A DNA stretch of 64,000 nt from Entomortierella parvispora (Eukaryota; Mortierellomycota; Mortierellomycetes; Mortierellales; Mortierellaceae). The stretch covers positions 2,040,501-2,104,500 of the forward strand of contig OY752144.1 of assembly GCA_963573315.1 (NCBI GenBank), in the 5' to 3' direction. Below are positions 1-13,400 of this stretch, piece after piece. The position numbers were made by a program, and so were the translations under genes. Below the pieces are notes generated by a model that worked only from the letters and a program-made list of their open reading frames with translations, had not been told where the DNA came from and ran no database searches. Every line of letters begins with the position of its first letter. The first letter of the stretch is position 1.

Positions 1-83
1 GTTAACAAATGGGGAAAAAAAAAAGTCAATTGCTCCAAGAACTTCCCCCTCCCGTCATTTTTTTTTTTTTTTTTTTTTTTTAC

Positions 84-1620
84 CAGTGATCAAGACATGC
101 ATCGAGGGTTTATCGTTATGGGCTACAAAGAACCGATACAATTGAAACGGATCCTCCAGCAATGCATCCTGACTCTCAATCACACCTTGGGCCTTCCGCT
201 TAAACAACGCCTGCGATACATCCTGAGCTTTGACCAGTCCAGCAGTACTACCTTGGGCCGCCGACAGGCTCCCCAAGGGTTCTGTAGGTACCAAAGGCGG
301 GTACCCAAATCCAGGACCTGTCACTGTTGCAGCCGAAAAGGCAGAAGTATCTGAAATGTGGGTGGAATCGTCTCGATGATGGGCAAATCTGCTCAGAGAT
401 CCAGCGCCTGCCGTTGTTGATCCTTCGTTTCCTGTACTAGATGGAATGCCTGCCGCTGCGGACGACGTGGATGATGAAGGCACTCCTGCGGTTGCTGGCA
501 CTGGTGCTGGTTGTGCTGTAGGAGCAGATGGCGCTTTAGGGAGGGCCTTTGCTGGCAAAGGCGGCTCTGGTGGAATTGGAGCCAAGGGTGGGGCGGGAGG
601 CACGATGGACCCTGATAATGAAGATGCTGATACATCTCCTGTTGTGGGTATATGGTTGGTCTGATCGGCGCTGCTTGTTGGTGTAAAGTGAGCAGGAGAG
701 GCGGTAGGTATCGGTCCCATGAACCCTGGGCGTATCCCTGGGTGTATTCCTGGTGGTGGAAATACCGGCATCGGTCCCATCATTCCACCCATAGCTCCAG
801 GACCCATCATCCCAGGTCCAAACATTGGCATCCCACCCCCTGGTAATGGTCCTCTACCGAAACCTGGAAAAGGTGGTGTTTGACCACCAAAAGGTCCAGT
901 CGGGAAGGAAGGAAACGGAGGAAACGAAGGAAAGGAGGAAGAAGGTGGCGCTGACATTCCTCCAGATCCAGAGAAATCCGACTCTGAGGTCGCTGGTGCT
1001 GCTCCAGTTGTCCCTCCTGAAGTCTCTGATGACGATGGTGGTGCTGCAGGTGCAAAGGGAAAAGTTGAAGGAGATGGTGTTGAGGGTCCTTGTCCATAAG
1101 CGAACGAAGGGTGTTTGTAGGGTCCTTGGTGAAGCTGAGGGTGAGCAAGTGGGTGCTGATGATGGCGGTGCCGCATGAACGGATCCTGAAGTTGCGCTAG
1201 GGGATCGTGGTGTTGTTGGTGGGGCAAGAATGGACCCTGGTGGTGTCTAAAGGGCGAGGAGGGATGTTGATGACTCTGATGTGCAGAGTGAGTATCGCCA
1301 TGACTGGTAGCGGCCAACTCGGTCCCTGCCGTTGAGCCTAGGTCTCCTGAGCTTGGTGGTGGTGGCGGAGCCGAGGGTTGCTGGACCTGGGTTGGACCTG
1401 GGGCACTCGGGAGAGTAAAGGAGGATGTGGGGCCACCTCCTTGGTCAGTATTCTGGAGGGGGTCGTCTAGGGTGTGGCTATCAGGCACCGGGTCGGCGGC
1501 GGCGGAGGACAGGTCCTGACTGATGGCCTCTTCGTAGGATGGCGGGGATGGACCCTCGTCCCCGTCGTCATCCTGAGCAAAGCGATGGAGCGGGTCCTGG
1601 GGGTTGGTGTCCTGGCTCAT
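84..1620 (-). CDS. Proline-rich PPxY protein, 3' part beyond the left edge
   Basis: About 512 residues are visible from the chosen ATG at 1620. An upstream in-frame ATG exists, but the extra residues translate T/C-rich leader sequence, so I reject it. The N-terminus is acidic and carries a PPSYEEA motif, a PPxY site of the kind bound by WW domains of Nedd4/Rsp5 ligases. The middle is low-complexity Pro/Ser/Gly/His/Gln (H-Q rich near residues 95-170, then GPM/PPF repeats). The last 60 or so residues look folded (DPFQLYRFFVAHNDKPSM). The frame runs into GGTAAAAAA at 84-78, best read as a splice donor followed by a T24 tract on the plus strand (58-81), so the gene probably continues outside the window. 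Family not recognised. The PPxY suggests a ubiquitin-ligase client or adaptor, but this is inference. Confidence 0.7.
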
Positions 1621-2122
1621 GCTCTCCTTGCGGGATGAATGAAGGAATGGAAGGAAGGAATGGAAGGAAGGGAATAAAAGCAATATAAAGAGAATGAAGG
1701 GTGTCGAACGAGAAGGAGAGAAAAAGGAAACACACTGCGACGCTTGGCAGTCCGAGTGTGCCAAGCCAGTCAGCCATTGTGCCAGGGCTGTGCGTGTGTG
1801 CGTGTGTGGCGTGTGTGGAGGAGGTGTGAAATCTTTTTTTTTTTTTGGTGGCGTGTGTCCTTTTTGGTCTCTTGTCAAGAGGTGCGCGCGTGGTGTGTGT
1901 GTGTATGCGTGAATAAAGTGGGTGTGTGTTGCTGTTCCCTGGTCGTCGTCCGGCTGGCTGGTCGGTTGCAAGAAGAAGAGGGGGTCTCACTGGCTCCTTT
2001 TTTTGTGTGCACTTGTATCCCTTCCTTTCCTCTCTCTCTCTTTCTCTTTCTCTTTCTCTCTCTTTTACCCCTTTCCCTTGTCCCGTCCATCCTAGAGTCA
2101 GGAACGCCATTTTTGATCCATC
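1621..2122. promoter_or_regulatory. Shared upstream region of two divergent genes
   Basis: About 500 bp between the divergent starts at 1620 (minus) and 2123 (plus). It contains GT-rich stretches (about 1790-1915) and a CT-rich tract at about 2029-2068 directly before the plus-strand ATG, typical of pyrimidine-rich fungal leaders. No defined operator is visible. Confidence 0.4.
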
Positions 2123-3050
2123 ATGCTGTCGTCAATCACCGACCTCCATCCGCTAACGATGCTGATAATCCTGGCCGCCTGTGGCCTCGCCTTCTCCATC
2201 GTCTACTTCGCCATGGCCCTCACCAAGCACATCTCGACCTTACGCGACCCTCTCCAAGTCTGGGATCGTATCCAGGGATTCGAACTTTTGCCTGTCAGGA
2301 TCAGGGCTTGGATGTTCTCCTACGCCATCGGATTCGCAAACCCATACAGTCGATCCATCAACTTTCGCATTACAGAAGTCGAAAAAGGCAAGGTGCGTGG
2401 TGTCATGAAGGTAATGTATATAGCCGCGAATGGTCCCGGGCGTTGTCTGCCTGCTTGTCCATCTTCTTTGATCCCATCGACTCATCCTTCTATGGCTCTC
2501 CATGACTTTTATGACACGTCGCAACCAACAATGATGACGACACCACCAACAGGAGACAAAGCAGATCTCGAACCCCTTTCGATCAGTTCACGCCGCTGCC
2601 CTTGTCACCTTTGGCGAGACCATTGGAGGTTTGGCGCTCTTCACGCTCCTTGGAAAGAAGGATAGGGCCATCCTTACCAATATCCAGATCGAATACGTCA
2701 AAATAGCGCGAGGATTGTTAACAGCCAGCTCTGTGGTCTCCGAAGAGGCTCTTCGAAGGAGCTGTATTAGTGCGCTGGCGCAGGAGCTCGAAGCTGATCT
2801 GGCCAAGGAAAAGGAAGCATTGTTGACTTCAAGACCCGCAACCACCAAAGACTCTTCTTCTAATGAATCAAAACCAGGATCTTCTGCAGCTTCGTCTGGG
2901 ACAGGGGCAGGGGCAGGAACTGGAATGACGACTGGAGGAAGAGTGACTGGGAACAGTCTCTTTGTCACGGATGTGCTGATCCGGAATGCCAACTTTGATA
3001 TTGTCGCAAAGATGTCCCTGACCTGGAAAACAGATCTGAAGAATGACTAG
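2123..3050 (+). CDS. DUF4442 hotdog-fold (thioesterase-like) protein
   Basis: Two exons, 2123-2410 and 2553-3050, give 261 residues. The phase-0 intron has donor GTAATG and acceptor CAACAG; a second possible acceptor 12 nt downstream would only drop four residues. The N-terminus has a hydrophobic segment (about residues 12-32), so the protein may be membrane-anchored. Just after the splice lies the block SNPFRSVHAAALVTFGET, which matches the conserved heart of DUF4442 proteins in the hotdog thioesterase superfamily. A low-complexity Ser/Gly insertion (about residues 190-220) precedes the last strands. Members are thought to act on acyl thioesters, but the substrate is not established. Housekeeping-like and unremarkable in base composition. 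Confidence 0.75.
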
Positions 3051-3195
3051 ACCAACGATTCTCATTTCTGCGCTGTGTGAACAAGCCTTGTAGATTACTC
3101 TCTATTTTTCTTTCATGGAATATTAAAGGTAGCATTCTGTTTTTTTTTTTCATGATCCTGCAGACAATCGAACATCCAGTATCGCCTGTCCTGAT

Positions 3196-3818
3196 AGCAA
3201 AAAGATCATTTAATCTATCCGCCGACCCTACTCGGTGGTTAGTTTCCCGCCGACCATGGGGGGACTTTGCTTTTGGGGTCGCCTATCTGTCGACCCTGCC
3301 GTTCTTTAACCATCGACCTTTAACAGACGACCCCCCTCTAAACCGCTGACCTTTCTTCTCCGTATCCGCCGACCTACCCTGATAATCGCATCCAAACTTC
3401 ATGATAGTGTCGCGTTGTCGCGTTCTCCTTTAACACAGCTTTAGTTCTTCGCGTAGTAACTTGAACACATTCTCTCAATTGCTTTAACCCTGACTCCACC
3501 TCGCCTCCCTCCACCAATTCCTTTCCTGTCCTTGGAAATGTCATTCCCTTTTGTCTTGCCTAGTCGTGATTCTTGAGGACAGTCGGTATATATGATTGTA
3601 AAAACCGGTCGGGAAATAAGAAAAAGAGAAGTCAGCAGATACGAGTATCAGGAGTTATGGAGATCTCGGTGGATACGGAGAAGAAAGATCGGTGGTATAG
3701 AGGGGGGGTTGTCTGTTAAAGGTCGATGGTTAAAGAATGGCAGGGTCGACAGATAAGCGACCCAAAAAGGAAGGAAAGTCCCCCATGGTTGGCGGATAGA
3801 TCTCTTGAGCAAAAAGAT
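3196..3818. mobile_element. Foldback/MITE-like element with long inverted arms
   Basis: Two inverted arms, 3213-3375 and 3666-3801, are largely complementary. Both contain (in opposite orientation) stretches such as ATCTATCCGCC, TATCTGTCGACCCTGCC and ACCATCGACCTTTAACAGAC. The left arm has an extra segment of about 27 bp. The unit is flanked by the same 11-mer, AGCAAAAAGAT, at 3196-3206 and 3808-3818, which reads as a target-site duplication. Long terminal inverted repeats plus an 8-11 bp duplication are typical of Mutator-like non-autonomous elements. No transposase is present; open frames inside the arms are mirror images of each other and are not genes. The element ends 80 bp from a tRNA gene. 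Confidence 0.6.
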
Positions 3819-3897
3819 GCAGGTGCTGTCGTTGACAAAAGACAACGCGACCGACGCGTTTCTCTCTCTACATCCAAATAAAAACTGAAATAACTGT

Positions 3898-3968
3898 GGG
3901 GGTGTCCGGGACTCGAACCCGGGCCCCTTTGACCCGAACAAAGGATTATACCCCTTAACCAACACCCC
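3898..3968 (-). tRNA. tRNA-Pro (CGG)
   Basis: Read on the minus strand, the sequence folds as a standard cloverleaf: acceptor GGGGTGT pairing with ACACCCC, anticodon stem CTTTG/CAAAG with loop TTCGGGT (anticodon CGG), and T-arm GGTTCGAGTCC with flanking CCCGG/CCGGG pairing. The A and B box sequences are conserved. It closely resembles other eukaryotic proline tRNAs. No intron. The discriminator base is C. Confidence 0.92.
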
Positions 3969-6900
3969 AGATTTCAGATTGTTTCAATTTTTTTTTCTTG
4001 GCTTTTAACCTCAACGGTCAGGACCACGATCACGTGATATATTTCACGTGACCAATAGGACCGCAGACCTTCGCAGACCAATCAGCGATCGAGTTTGTTA
4101 GGCCAGGGACTTGGGCGAAGGCCTGCGCGGGAGGATTGTCCCAAAGACGTTACCATTGACACGCGCAAACTGGGACGAACAGTGCACTCGTACATGCTGC
4201 AGTCTGTCTTTTAGACTAAAGAGGTCGAGGCGTTAGCACGCGATTATGCAATGGGGCCAGTGCCGGAGAGCAAAAAGAGCGAGGGTCCATGAAGGATAGA
4301 CTATGAGAGCGCATGAAAAAAAAAATAAAACTGGAGAGCTTTTGTCGGGAAGCTGCTGAGTTTTCAGCATCCCTCCCTCCTGTCTCTTCCACCTGCGCTT
4401 CCCTAATGACAGCAGCGGACAAAGTTTTGAAAGTTGCTCCAGAGATTCCCACACAAGCGCAAACAAAAAAAGGTTCAGGTTTATTGCGTGTTCAACAGGA
4501 AAAAGAGCGTGGCATGTTATTCTGTTGCACAGGGTGCACATCAACAACTAAAATTTCCGCGGGTTCACAAAAAGTCCTGTCCCTCCTCGGGAACAGCCAG
4601 CAGGGAGGTCGTAGTCTAAACGAAAAGGTTACAGTAAAGGTCTCCCCGTCTTGACATGTCATGAAATCTTTGGTTAATTGATGGGATAAGCAATATAGAT
4701 ATAGTCATTTCCTGAGTTCATACCTCGTGAATGTATGAGGAGAAGACCTAAAGGAGGGGCCATCCAAAGAGGAATGAATTTCGACGTTCCATCCTGGGTT
4801 TGGCTGGCTTTCTTTCATTGGTAAGCAAATTTCCTGTCTTTTTCGTCACGTTCGCTGTTTCGCGTTTTCGTGTTTTCGTTGATGGGAGCAAGGGCAAGTT
4901 TGTTTTTGGTGTTTTAGCTTGAGTGGGGTTTTTTATACAATTTGCATCTCCCAATGTGTGCCCAAGCGCGTTCATGCTGACGATCTCGGAGCTATTATTG
5001 CTGCAGATGGAATCCATTGCATTGCTCTTGGAGTATTCAATCGTGCAAATCGTTCAGTGGGGAAGATTTCACATTGAGGCAAGGCATGAAAGCGCGGGTG
5101 GGGAGAGGGATGTGTCCGTGTCATGCCCAAATCTACAAATCTACCCCATCATGCAACAAACCTAGCAACAAACGAGAAAAAACGCGACTCGTGAGAGGGA
5201 CAAAAAAATCCTGAAACCACACGCTGGGTTTCGCTCGCGACATGAGCCAGAGCCATCGAGGCGGACGCGAAGACAGCGTTCTTTCTTTCTTTCCCCTACT
5301 CCTTACTTCAGTTGCTTTTGTTCACAACATCCTTTCCCTTTTTTATTTATATTTCAAGAACCGGTCTGCATGATGATGGCAGTGGTGTTGATGTTGATTT
5401 TTGATCTCGTCACTGATGTTCACTCTCGGACGGCTCGAACCACAGGGGCATGTAGGAGGGAGATCTCCTCCTTCCCTTTCTCTTTTTTTTCCCACAATGT
5501 AGACCGTGATTTGGACGCGTTTGGTATGTTGGATGCCTGTCGACAAGAGTAGTGAGGAGGGGAAAAGAAAGGAGGAACACCAGCGATGAGGTGAGATCGA
5601 TCCTGCAGGTTGAATCTTCTCTCTCTCTTTCTCTCTCTCTTTTTTTTTTTTGTTCTAGTCCAGCTTGTTACCAAGTAACAGCACGCAAGCGCAGCGTCCT
5701 CAGTTGACTTTGATCGCCATTTCTAAAATCAAGTGGTGATTTTTTCACGCCCGCACCCCAGCTGGTGTTTCGTCCCATAGAAAGTCATAATCCAGCCAGC
5801 AGCTCATTTTTTTCTCGAGGCACAAAGTACAAACAGGACTGAGAGAACAACCCTCCCTCCCGTTTCCATTGCAAAATAAAAACGAGATGTCCCATTGCTC
5901 TCAACAACATTACAACAACAACAACAAAAAAATCTTTCTTCAATTGAAAAATGGCCGAGAGAGTACACAGTAGAGAATCAATTGAGCACTACCCAAAATC
6001 CAACCGCCCCATCTCACTTGTCCATCGTGGACTCTCTTGCTACAGGGGGAAAAAGAGGGTACAGTACTGTAGCTTGTTCTTCAGAGAAAGATTCAAAGCC
6101 AACTCCAACCTTTTGGCGCTCCTCCTCTCTCCCCGTCCTCCCGGTGGAAACGTGAGCGTACCTCTTCGAAAAGAAGTCTCAAGGAAGAAGTGTTCAGGTA
6201 AGCAAGAAAGAAGGTGTTGAAAGTGGGCGATCGTTTGAGAAGAGAGTTTTGAAGTTTGGGTCAATTGGCGGCAATGGTTGAGGATGAGAAAAGGGAAGAA
6301 AGGGCGAAAAGTGGATGGAGACATCTAATAGCGAAAATTGTGCGACAAAGCAATGGGCATGGGTTTTTGTGTTTGTGTTTGGGCGTTCTGTACCTATTTT
6401 TTTTGGGTTGCTTACCACACTCTGGCATCCGTTTTGTCCATCTTTCATCGGTGAGAAAACGATCGAAAAGAAGAGAACCAACACCTGGCCCATTGTTCTT
6501 GACGCGTCCTAGTTAGTATCGGAAGGAGCAAAAGAAGACACGAGTGAGTGGGCGATGGTGAGTGAGAAAAGGAAGAGATGGGAGTGAGAAACAGGAGGCA
6601 CAGGTAAAACAAAGTGCCCCATGGTGTCATGATGGCTTACATGGTCCAAGGTGCATCCCCCCCAGCTCGGAACAGAGTTGACAATGAGTCTCATTGAATA
6701 AGGAGAGTAGAAAGAATTTAAGGAAATGGGCAACTGAACTCATTTGAACAACCCATTGAGTCAGGCTTGCAGGCCAGACCACCACACCCCCCTTCTATTG
6801 CAGCCAGGTTTGGCAGACCGTAAACCAACACAACGGCTCTCAATGGTACCCATTCATCCCGTCGCCGTCCCATCGCTTCCGTCGAGACGACACCCTTCCT

Positions 6901-7402
6901 TTTCGTTTCTGCCCTTCTTTTTTCTTTTTCTCTTTCACCCCCTCTTCTTTGTTCGCACCACCTTGTCTCGACATTGTGCACTGAATTCAAGAGACATCCT
7001 CTCATTCTCCTCATTCATCCTTCCCTCCCATTCCATCCTTCTACCCTTCCCCCCCACTCTCTTATCGAACGCACTCGACAGGAAACCACTATCACCACCA
7101 ACAAAAGCAGCAATCCCTCCCAAAAAAAAAAAAAACGCGTTTCTACTAACAGACTAACCCTCTTCTTTTAACGAAACCTCTCAAGTCCCAAAAAAAAAAC
7201 CAATTCTTTTTTCGAAAAGACCTGTATTTATTGTACATACCACTTAGGCACCCCCCCCCCTCTTCCGAAGAAAAAAAGAACCGCTTTCTCGACTCGATCG
7301 TTCTCCGGCGAACAGGAACCCTTTTGAACAAAAAGCACAAAAAAGTCCATCAAAAAAGAACCCACTGAACAAAAAGCAAAAAAAAAGAAAACCACAAGAA
7401 CC
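3969..7402. other. 3.4-kb intergenic region without a supportable gene
   Basis: Only short open frames in low-complexity T/C- and A-rich sequence are present, none with recognisable domains or plausible codon use. The last 650 bp (about 6750-7402) are strongly pyrimidine-rich with poly-A/poly-C runs, and probably form the promoter and 5' leader of the giant gene starting at 7403. The leader ends in CAAGAACCATGG, a good initiation context. Confidence 0.5.
4031..4084. promoter_or_regulatory. Paired CACGTG E-boxes with CCAAT boxes
   Basis: Two CACGTG palindromes (4031-4036 and 4045-4050) lie 8 bp apart, with CCAAT at 4052-4056 and again at 4078-4082. They lie 63-82 bp upstream of the 5' end of the minus-strand tRNA-Pro gene. 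CACGTG is the core site of bHLH factors of the Cbf1/Pho4 type and CCAAT of the HAP complex. Which gene they serve is not clear. Confidence 0.4.
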
Positions 7403-10400
7403 ATGGCAGGCTCCCCTACAACCTCGGCTAGATCTAGCAGAGTCCTGTCCTTTCCCTCGGGCACTTTTCACATCCAATCCGGCTCTGGACTCGTTCTCGA
7501 TATCGAATCTGGATTCCTGAAGGATCCCCTCAAGGCCAACGCGCGTGTTGAGTTGAACAACCGCAAGTCCATCAAGAGCAGCGCAGACTCGATCCCTTTG
7601 TTGGAACAGCAGCTCTGGAGGACAGAGGAAGGTTACATTGTGAACGTGAGAACTGGCCACGTCTTGGATGTTCAAGGTAAAGATTACTCGAGTTCTTTTC
7701 GGCTTTCTTTGTTTCAATGGAGCGCCGAGGATGAGGCCAACAAGAAAGCAAAGGAAAGCGAGGGGGTTGGAGCATGGACGCGCGACCATTTTTTTTTTCA
7801 TCCCTTTTGCGAGGATAGTGTAGACTGTCCAACGGATAACCGTGGGAATGAATCCCTTTGGATCAAGAGAGAGATTCTTTGGTGTTTTTCTGTAGAAAAA
7901 TGTTGGCATGCATGAAAATTCAGGGGACGGGAAGAGGTCGTCAGAAGAAGAAAAGGGCAGCTGAGCAGGATCTTTTTCTTTCAGGATATGCTACCGCGAG
8001 TGCTATGTCGTGCTTGAGTAAGCTAACCCAAAATATCATTTACCCTACGTGCAGGTGGCGTCCACAATGGTTCCCGTGTCATCCAGAACGTCCGCAAGAC
8101 GGGCAAGGTAAAAAAAAAAAGATGAAAAGATTCAACGCTGTGGTGACCTTGGGGCAAGATCACTCACAGGTACACTCGATATTTTTCATGACCTTGTAAA
8201 CTATGTAGGACGCTGTCGGTCAACACTGGCTCAATGACGATGGTGTGTTGACCTTGGCCAGCAACACCAAATTTGTTGTCACCGTCGATGGCGACCCCTC
8301 TCGCCACGGCACCCGTATCATCATTCAAGAGAGAAAGGCATACAACGAGAAGCAAAAATGTAAGGAAGGAGAATGAAAGAAGAGCAGGCCAGCAATACTT
8401 TTGTCTGCTCTGCTTGCGTGTGCTTTGTTTGTCATGGTTTGTTCTGCATCAGCACCGCAGCTGCAGTGCTGACAGAGCAGATGGTGATCTGGAGATGGAC
8501 AAACTTGGGTGAAATGGGTGCTCACAACCTCATGCTCACGCTCATGTCGCTTTTTGAATCTTTCCAGGGTATTACAATGGTGGCGGTGACAGCCGTCCCG
8601 CCTCGCCTTCTCCTTCCAGAGCAGAGTCCCTCTCGGTCAGACCCGATAACTTCCCCACCAGCTGGTTCTATATCAAGTCCAAGGCCTCAGGTCTCGTTGT
8701 TGATATCGAGCATGGCTACTTTACCGACCCCATGAAGGCCGGTGCCCGCGCTGAGATGAACCATCAAAAGATCGACAATGGCGATGGTCGGCATTCGCTT
8801 CTCGAGCTCCAGCTCTGGCGGTATGAGTCGGGTTTCTTGATCAACCGCCGCACTGGCTTTGTTCTTGATATCCAAGGAGGTATGTAGCCTGCTTGTTTGT
8901 TAGTGTATGAGGCTAAGCTTTAGGCGTGGACCGTGGCTTATACCCCATTCGCACTCTCCATCTTCCCTCTAATCTTCTGTTACAGGTACTCTCAAGCTTG
9001 CCGCTCGTGTTGTTCAGTGGCAGCGCAAGTCTGGAAAGGTACAGATCCTCAGAATGTTCTCTAATTGACGGATTGTTTTTGTATTGAAGAAGGTCTCGAC
9101 TAACCTTGGGACGCCTCTTGTTTTTTTCAGGATGCCCATAACCAGCACTGGTTCTACGAGGACGGCTTCATTGCCAACGTCTACAATTCGCGTCTCGTTT
9201 TGGACATTGATGGTGATGGTTCCAAGGATGGCGCCAAGATTGCTATCGGCGAGCGCAAGGCTACTTCCAATGCAGACCAGCAATGTAAGCAGTGGTTCTT
9301 CCCTCCCCCCCCTTTTTTTTCCTTTTTTTTGCGCTTAATCGCTTGATGGCATGAAGTCAGTGAGCAGAGGCAAACGGGAAGGTCGAGACATTCAGAGCAC
9401 GAAGCCTAATATTAGATCATATTTCCCCTCTTCCTTTCTTTTTTATTGCCAACTAGGGGTCCTCGAGGAGGCCAAGTTTACATGGTTGGTTGCTCCCTCA
9501 AGCACCAGCACGATCGAGGTTCAGCAGCGTGAGAGTAAGAACCTTGTCTATTGTTGCGAACCATGGCTGCAACCTCGATAAAAAACTCCGCATGAAAGCC
9601 ATCAGATCACTTACCTTTATTGAATTCTTATTTTTGTCAGTCATTGTTCCCGCCCTTGTGCAGTCCACAACCACGACCACGCTGCCTCTCAGCGGCTGGT
9701 TCTACATCAAGTCGCTCTCCTCTGGCCATGTCATTGATATTGAGGGTGACTCCATGGCGCCCAACCTGGTCATCACCAGCAACCTGGTGACTAGTGGCGA
9801 CACTGCCGCAATCGAGTCCCAGCTCTGGCGGTACCAGGACGGTCAATTGATCAACAGGAGGTCGGGATATGTGCTCGACTGCAAGCAGGGTGTTGTCCGC
9901 TATGGTGCCCGCCTTATGCAGGCCGTCTCCAAGCAAGGAAAGGAGGCTCAGCACCAGCGCTGGGAGTCTATCAACGGTGCCTTGGTCATCCAGGGCAAGC
10001 CCACATTCGCGATCGATATCGAGGGAGATGGCTCCAAGGCCGGCTCTCGCCTGTCATTGCAGCGCCCCAAGGCTCAGAACAACCTGGACCAGCAATGTAA
10101 GCGTTGGATCATTATTGAGCAACAGGCGTTCCCTATCATCTATTATCCTCAGGAGCGAATCAGTGTAACTCACAAATTTCAATTGCACCATAGGGGTCTT
10201 CCAACTGGCCACCTTCGAGTGGTTGTCCTCTGAGCGTGTTATCACCCGTACCATCGTCGGTAAGGATGGAGTGCATCGTGATACTCAATAGCTCAAAGCC
10301 AATAATCCGCACATCGCAGTGTTCTGACCCAGCAATGACATCAATTTCGATTATAGAAACTGTCACCAAGTCCCAAGTTGTTGAGATCCAGAGCAATGAC

Positions 10401-13400
10401 TGGTTCTACATCAAGTCTTCTTCAGGCATGGTCATGGACCTTGAGGCTGGCTGGATCACCTCCCCCACTGATGTCGGTGCTTACATCTCCATGAGGAAGC
10501 AGCGTTCGCTCGAAGACTCGGACAAGAGTCTCGTCGAGCGTCAGCTTTGGAGATACGAGGATGGCTACTTCATCAACCGCAGGACCAACTATGTCATTGA
10601 CATCTACGGCAGATCTGCAGTCGTAGGCGTCAAGTTGGTTCAGCACCACAAGGCAACAACCGAGGTAATTTATAAAGACTCTTGGACGAGGTGATGTTTC
10701 TGGAGGTAATCTGGCACTGACGATTTCTTTAAAACTTTGTCAAATAGGAGGATGGTCAGTACAACCAGCTCTGGAACCTCGTCGACGGCAACATTCAGTT
10801 GCGCCACAACCCCAAGCTCATCATCAATGTTGAGTCAAACAAGGATGGTTCCCGTGTCCAGTTGGTCGAGAACAAGGCCATCAAGACAGCCAGCGCCTGT
10901 AAGAGGAAAAAAAATCTTGTGGCTTAAGGGTTCAATGTGATATGATGTGCCAACAGCGTCAGCTGATGCTGTGATTAATACTGATACGTCTGTTCTTTTC
11001 CGTTGTCTTTCTCTTTGTCAAATAGGGACCTTGGAGGTTGCCCGTGCTTCCTTCTTGGCCCACGAGAGAATCCCCTCCCGCTCTGTTTCCTACAACGAGG
11101 GCATGGAGGAGGCCAAGATTTCCATCCACGCCACATTCCCCACCCAGGCTTGGTTCTACATCAAGTCGAAGGCCTCCGGCTTTGTCCTGGATGTTGAGCA
11201 CGGCTTCTTGCGTGATCACTCCAAGGCCGGTGCAAACGTCGAGCTCAACCATCAGAAGCTCCGTGCTTCGGCCAAGCGACATGCTCTTCTCGAACTTCAG
11301 CTCTGGAAGTTCCAGGATGGATTCGTGATCAACCGTCGCACCGGTCTCGTTCTTGATGTTGCGCAGGCAACCTTGCTTACCGGCACCCGTGTGATCCAAT
11401 GGAACCGCAAGTCCGAGAACAACGAGAACCAGCAGTGGGCTGTCACGAACGGATTCATTCACTTGAAGTCCCGCCCCAACCTCGTCCTCGACATTGACGG
11501 TGATGGTACCCGTGATGGTGCCAAGCTGTCGATCAAGGAGCGCAAGGAGAAGAAGAACTTGGACCAGCGCTGTAAGGATCCCAATATCGTATTGCTCATA
11601 GCAACAACAAAAGAGAAACAATTAACTAACCACCATTGTGTCATGTTTGGGACTCGTAGGGTCTTTCGAGGCTGTCCACTTCACCTGGCTCAAGACCGAG
11701 AGGGACTACACTGCCATCGAGAGTGATGTCGAACTATTGAAGGAATACGAGACCACTCACCTTGCCCGTGTGGTTGAGCACTCAATCCCCCCTTCCAACT
11801 GTTGGTTCTACTTGAAGTCTGGTATCAGTGACCTTGTCCTCGAGCTCGAGCATGGTCGTCAGATCCAGCATCTCAAGGCCGGTACTCATGTGCACCTTGC
11901 CCACCAGAAGCTCAAGTCTGGAAAGCATTCGCATGCTCTTCTCGAGCTCCAGCTTTGGCGCTTCCAGGATGGCCTTATCATCAACCGTCGCTCCAACCTT
12001 GCGCTTGCTGTTGACAAGAGTATGAAATGCACTATTTTTGGAGACTTTGAGAATGAGGAAATCATTAGTATCACTAGGTGAAGGAAGTACTTCAGTTTTA
12101 ACAAGCGTTCTTCAATGATTTTATCCTCTAGTCGAGGGCAACGCCAAGTTGATCCAGGCCACCAAGACCGGCGCCGACACCCAGAGATGGATTATTGTCG
12201 ATGGTGTTATTCGCCTCGCTGCCCGCAAGGAGTTTGTCCTCTTCTTGTCCTATGGTCGCCAGGGCGCCCGCGCTTTCATTCGCAAAGAGCGTCGCGGTGA
12301 AATTCTCCACAGCTGTAAGAACACTGGCGATGAATTATGAGGGCCGTGCATTTTTTTTAAAAAAGTGAACAACTGACCAACAAACTGATCCATTCTCTAG
12401 GGTCTTTCGCCGAGGTTCATTTCTCTTGGTTGACATTGGAGCCTGTTGTCACCGAACAAGTTGAGGAGCAGCTCGATACCTTGAACGAGAACGAGGTGAC
12501 TTTCTTGGCCAGAGAAAAGGCCATCACCCGCAAGTTGGAGAAATTCTCCGAATACTCGTACTTCTTCATCCGTGCCTCGAACGGCCACGTTGTCGATATC
12601 GATCACGGTCTTGGCAAGAACCACATGAAGGTTGGCGCCTATGCTTCGGTTCATCCCCAGACCAGTGCCGCGTCCGCCAATCAGCACGCTCTTCTTGACA
12701 TCCAGCTGTGGACCCTTAAGGATGGTTACTTGATCAACAAGCGTACTGGTCTTGCCTTGACTATTGAGGGAGATGCCAAGCAGGGTGCTCGTTTGGTCCA
12801 GGCTTTGCATAAGAACGCCATCAAGTGGACCATCGAGGGTGGATACATCTTCCCCGTTGAGCACTCACACTTGACTCTTAACATTCGCGATGGATCCGTC
12901 ATCCTTGTTGAGCGCTCTACCTCTATTACTTGTAAGTCGACTATTTCCCGAGTGTGTGTTTTTTTCACTTTTCAAGTCTTTCATCCGGATGGCTGCTGAC
13001 CATAGTTCATTCATGTTTCTCCGCATTATAGGGTCGGTGTACGAGGTGACGTTCTCTTGGCTCGTCTGGACTGAGGTTGTCTACCTCGAGGTCGAGAACA
13101 GAGAGGACTTTGAGTTCTACGAGGAGTTTGAGGAGGTCGTCATGCGATCGTCTGCCGGCGGTACGTATTTCTTCAATGTTTGACAGGAACCATTGTTATT
13201 AATCCTTGCTTTTTGAAACTAACATCCTATCTTTCTCCCCCCCATAGCTGATGAGGTTATTGAGTATGCCGAGACTGAGCAGTACGTCGTCGCCCCCAAG
13301 GAGTCTTGGTTCTACCTCGTTGCCGGAAACAAGGTCGTCTCTATCTCCTCTACTCAGCTTCTTGAGAAGGGAGGTGAGGGAGCCTCAATCGGCCTCGATG

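Noticed and set aside
3077-3965. Short frames with the shared peptide YLSTLPFFNHRPLTD on both strands
   Set aside because: They translate the two inverted arms of the foldback element and are not independent genes.
4313-4654. 113-codon plus-strand open frame in the intergenic region
   Set aside because: No recognisable domain, starts in an A-rich run, no splice-linked continuation and no conserved features; probably chance.
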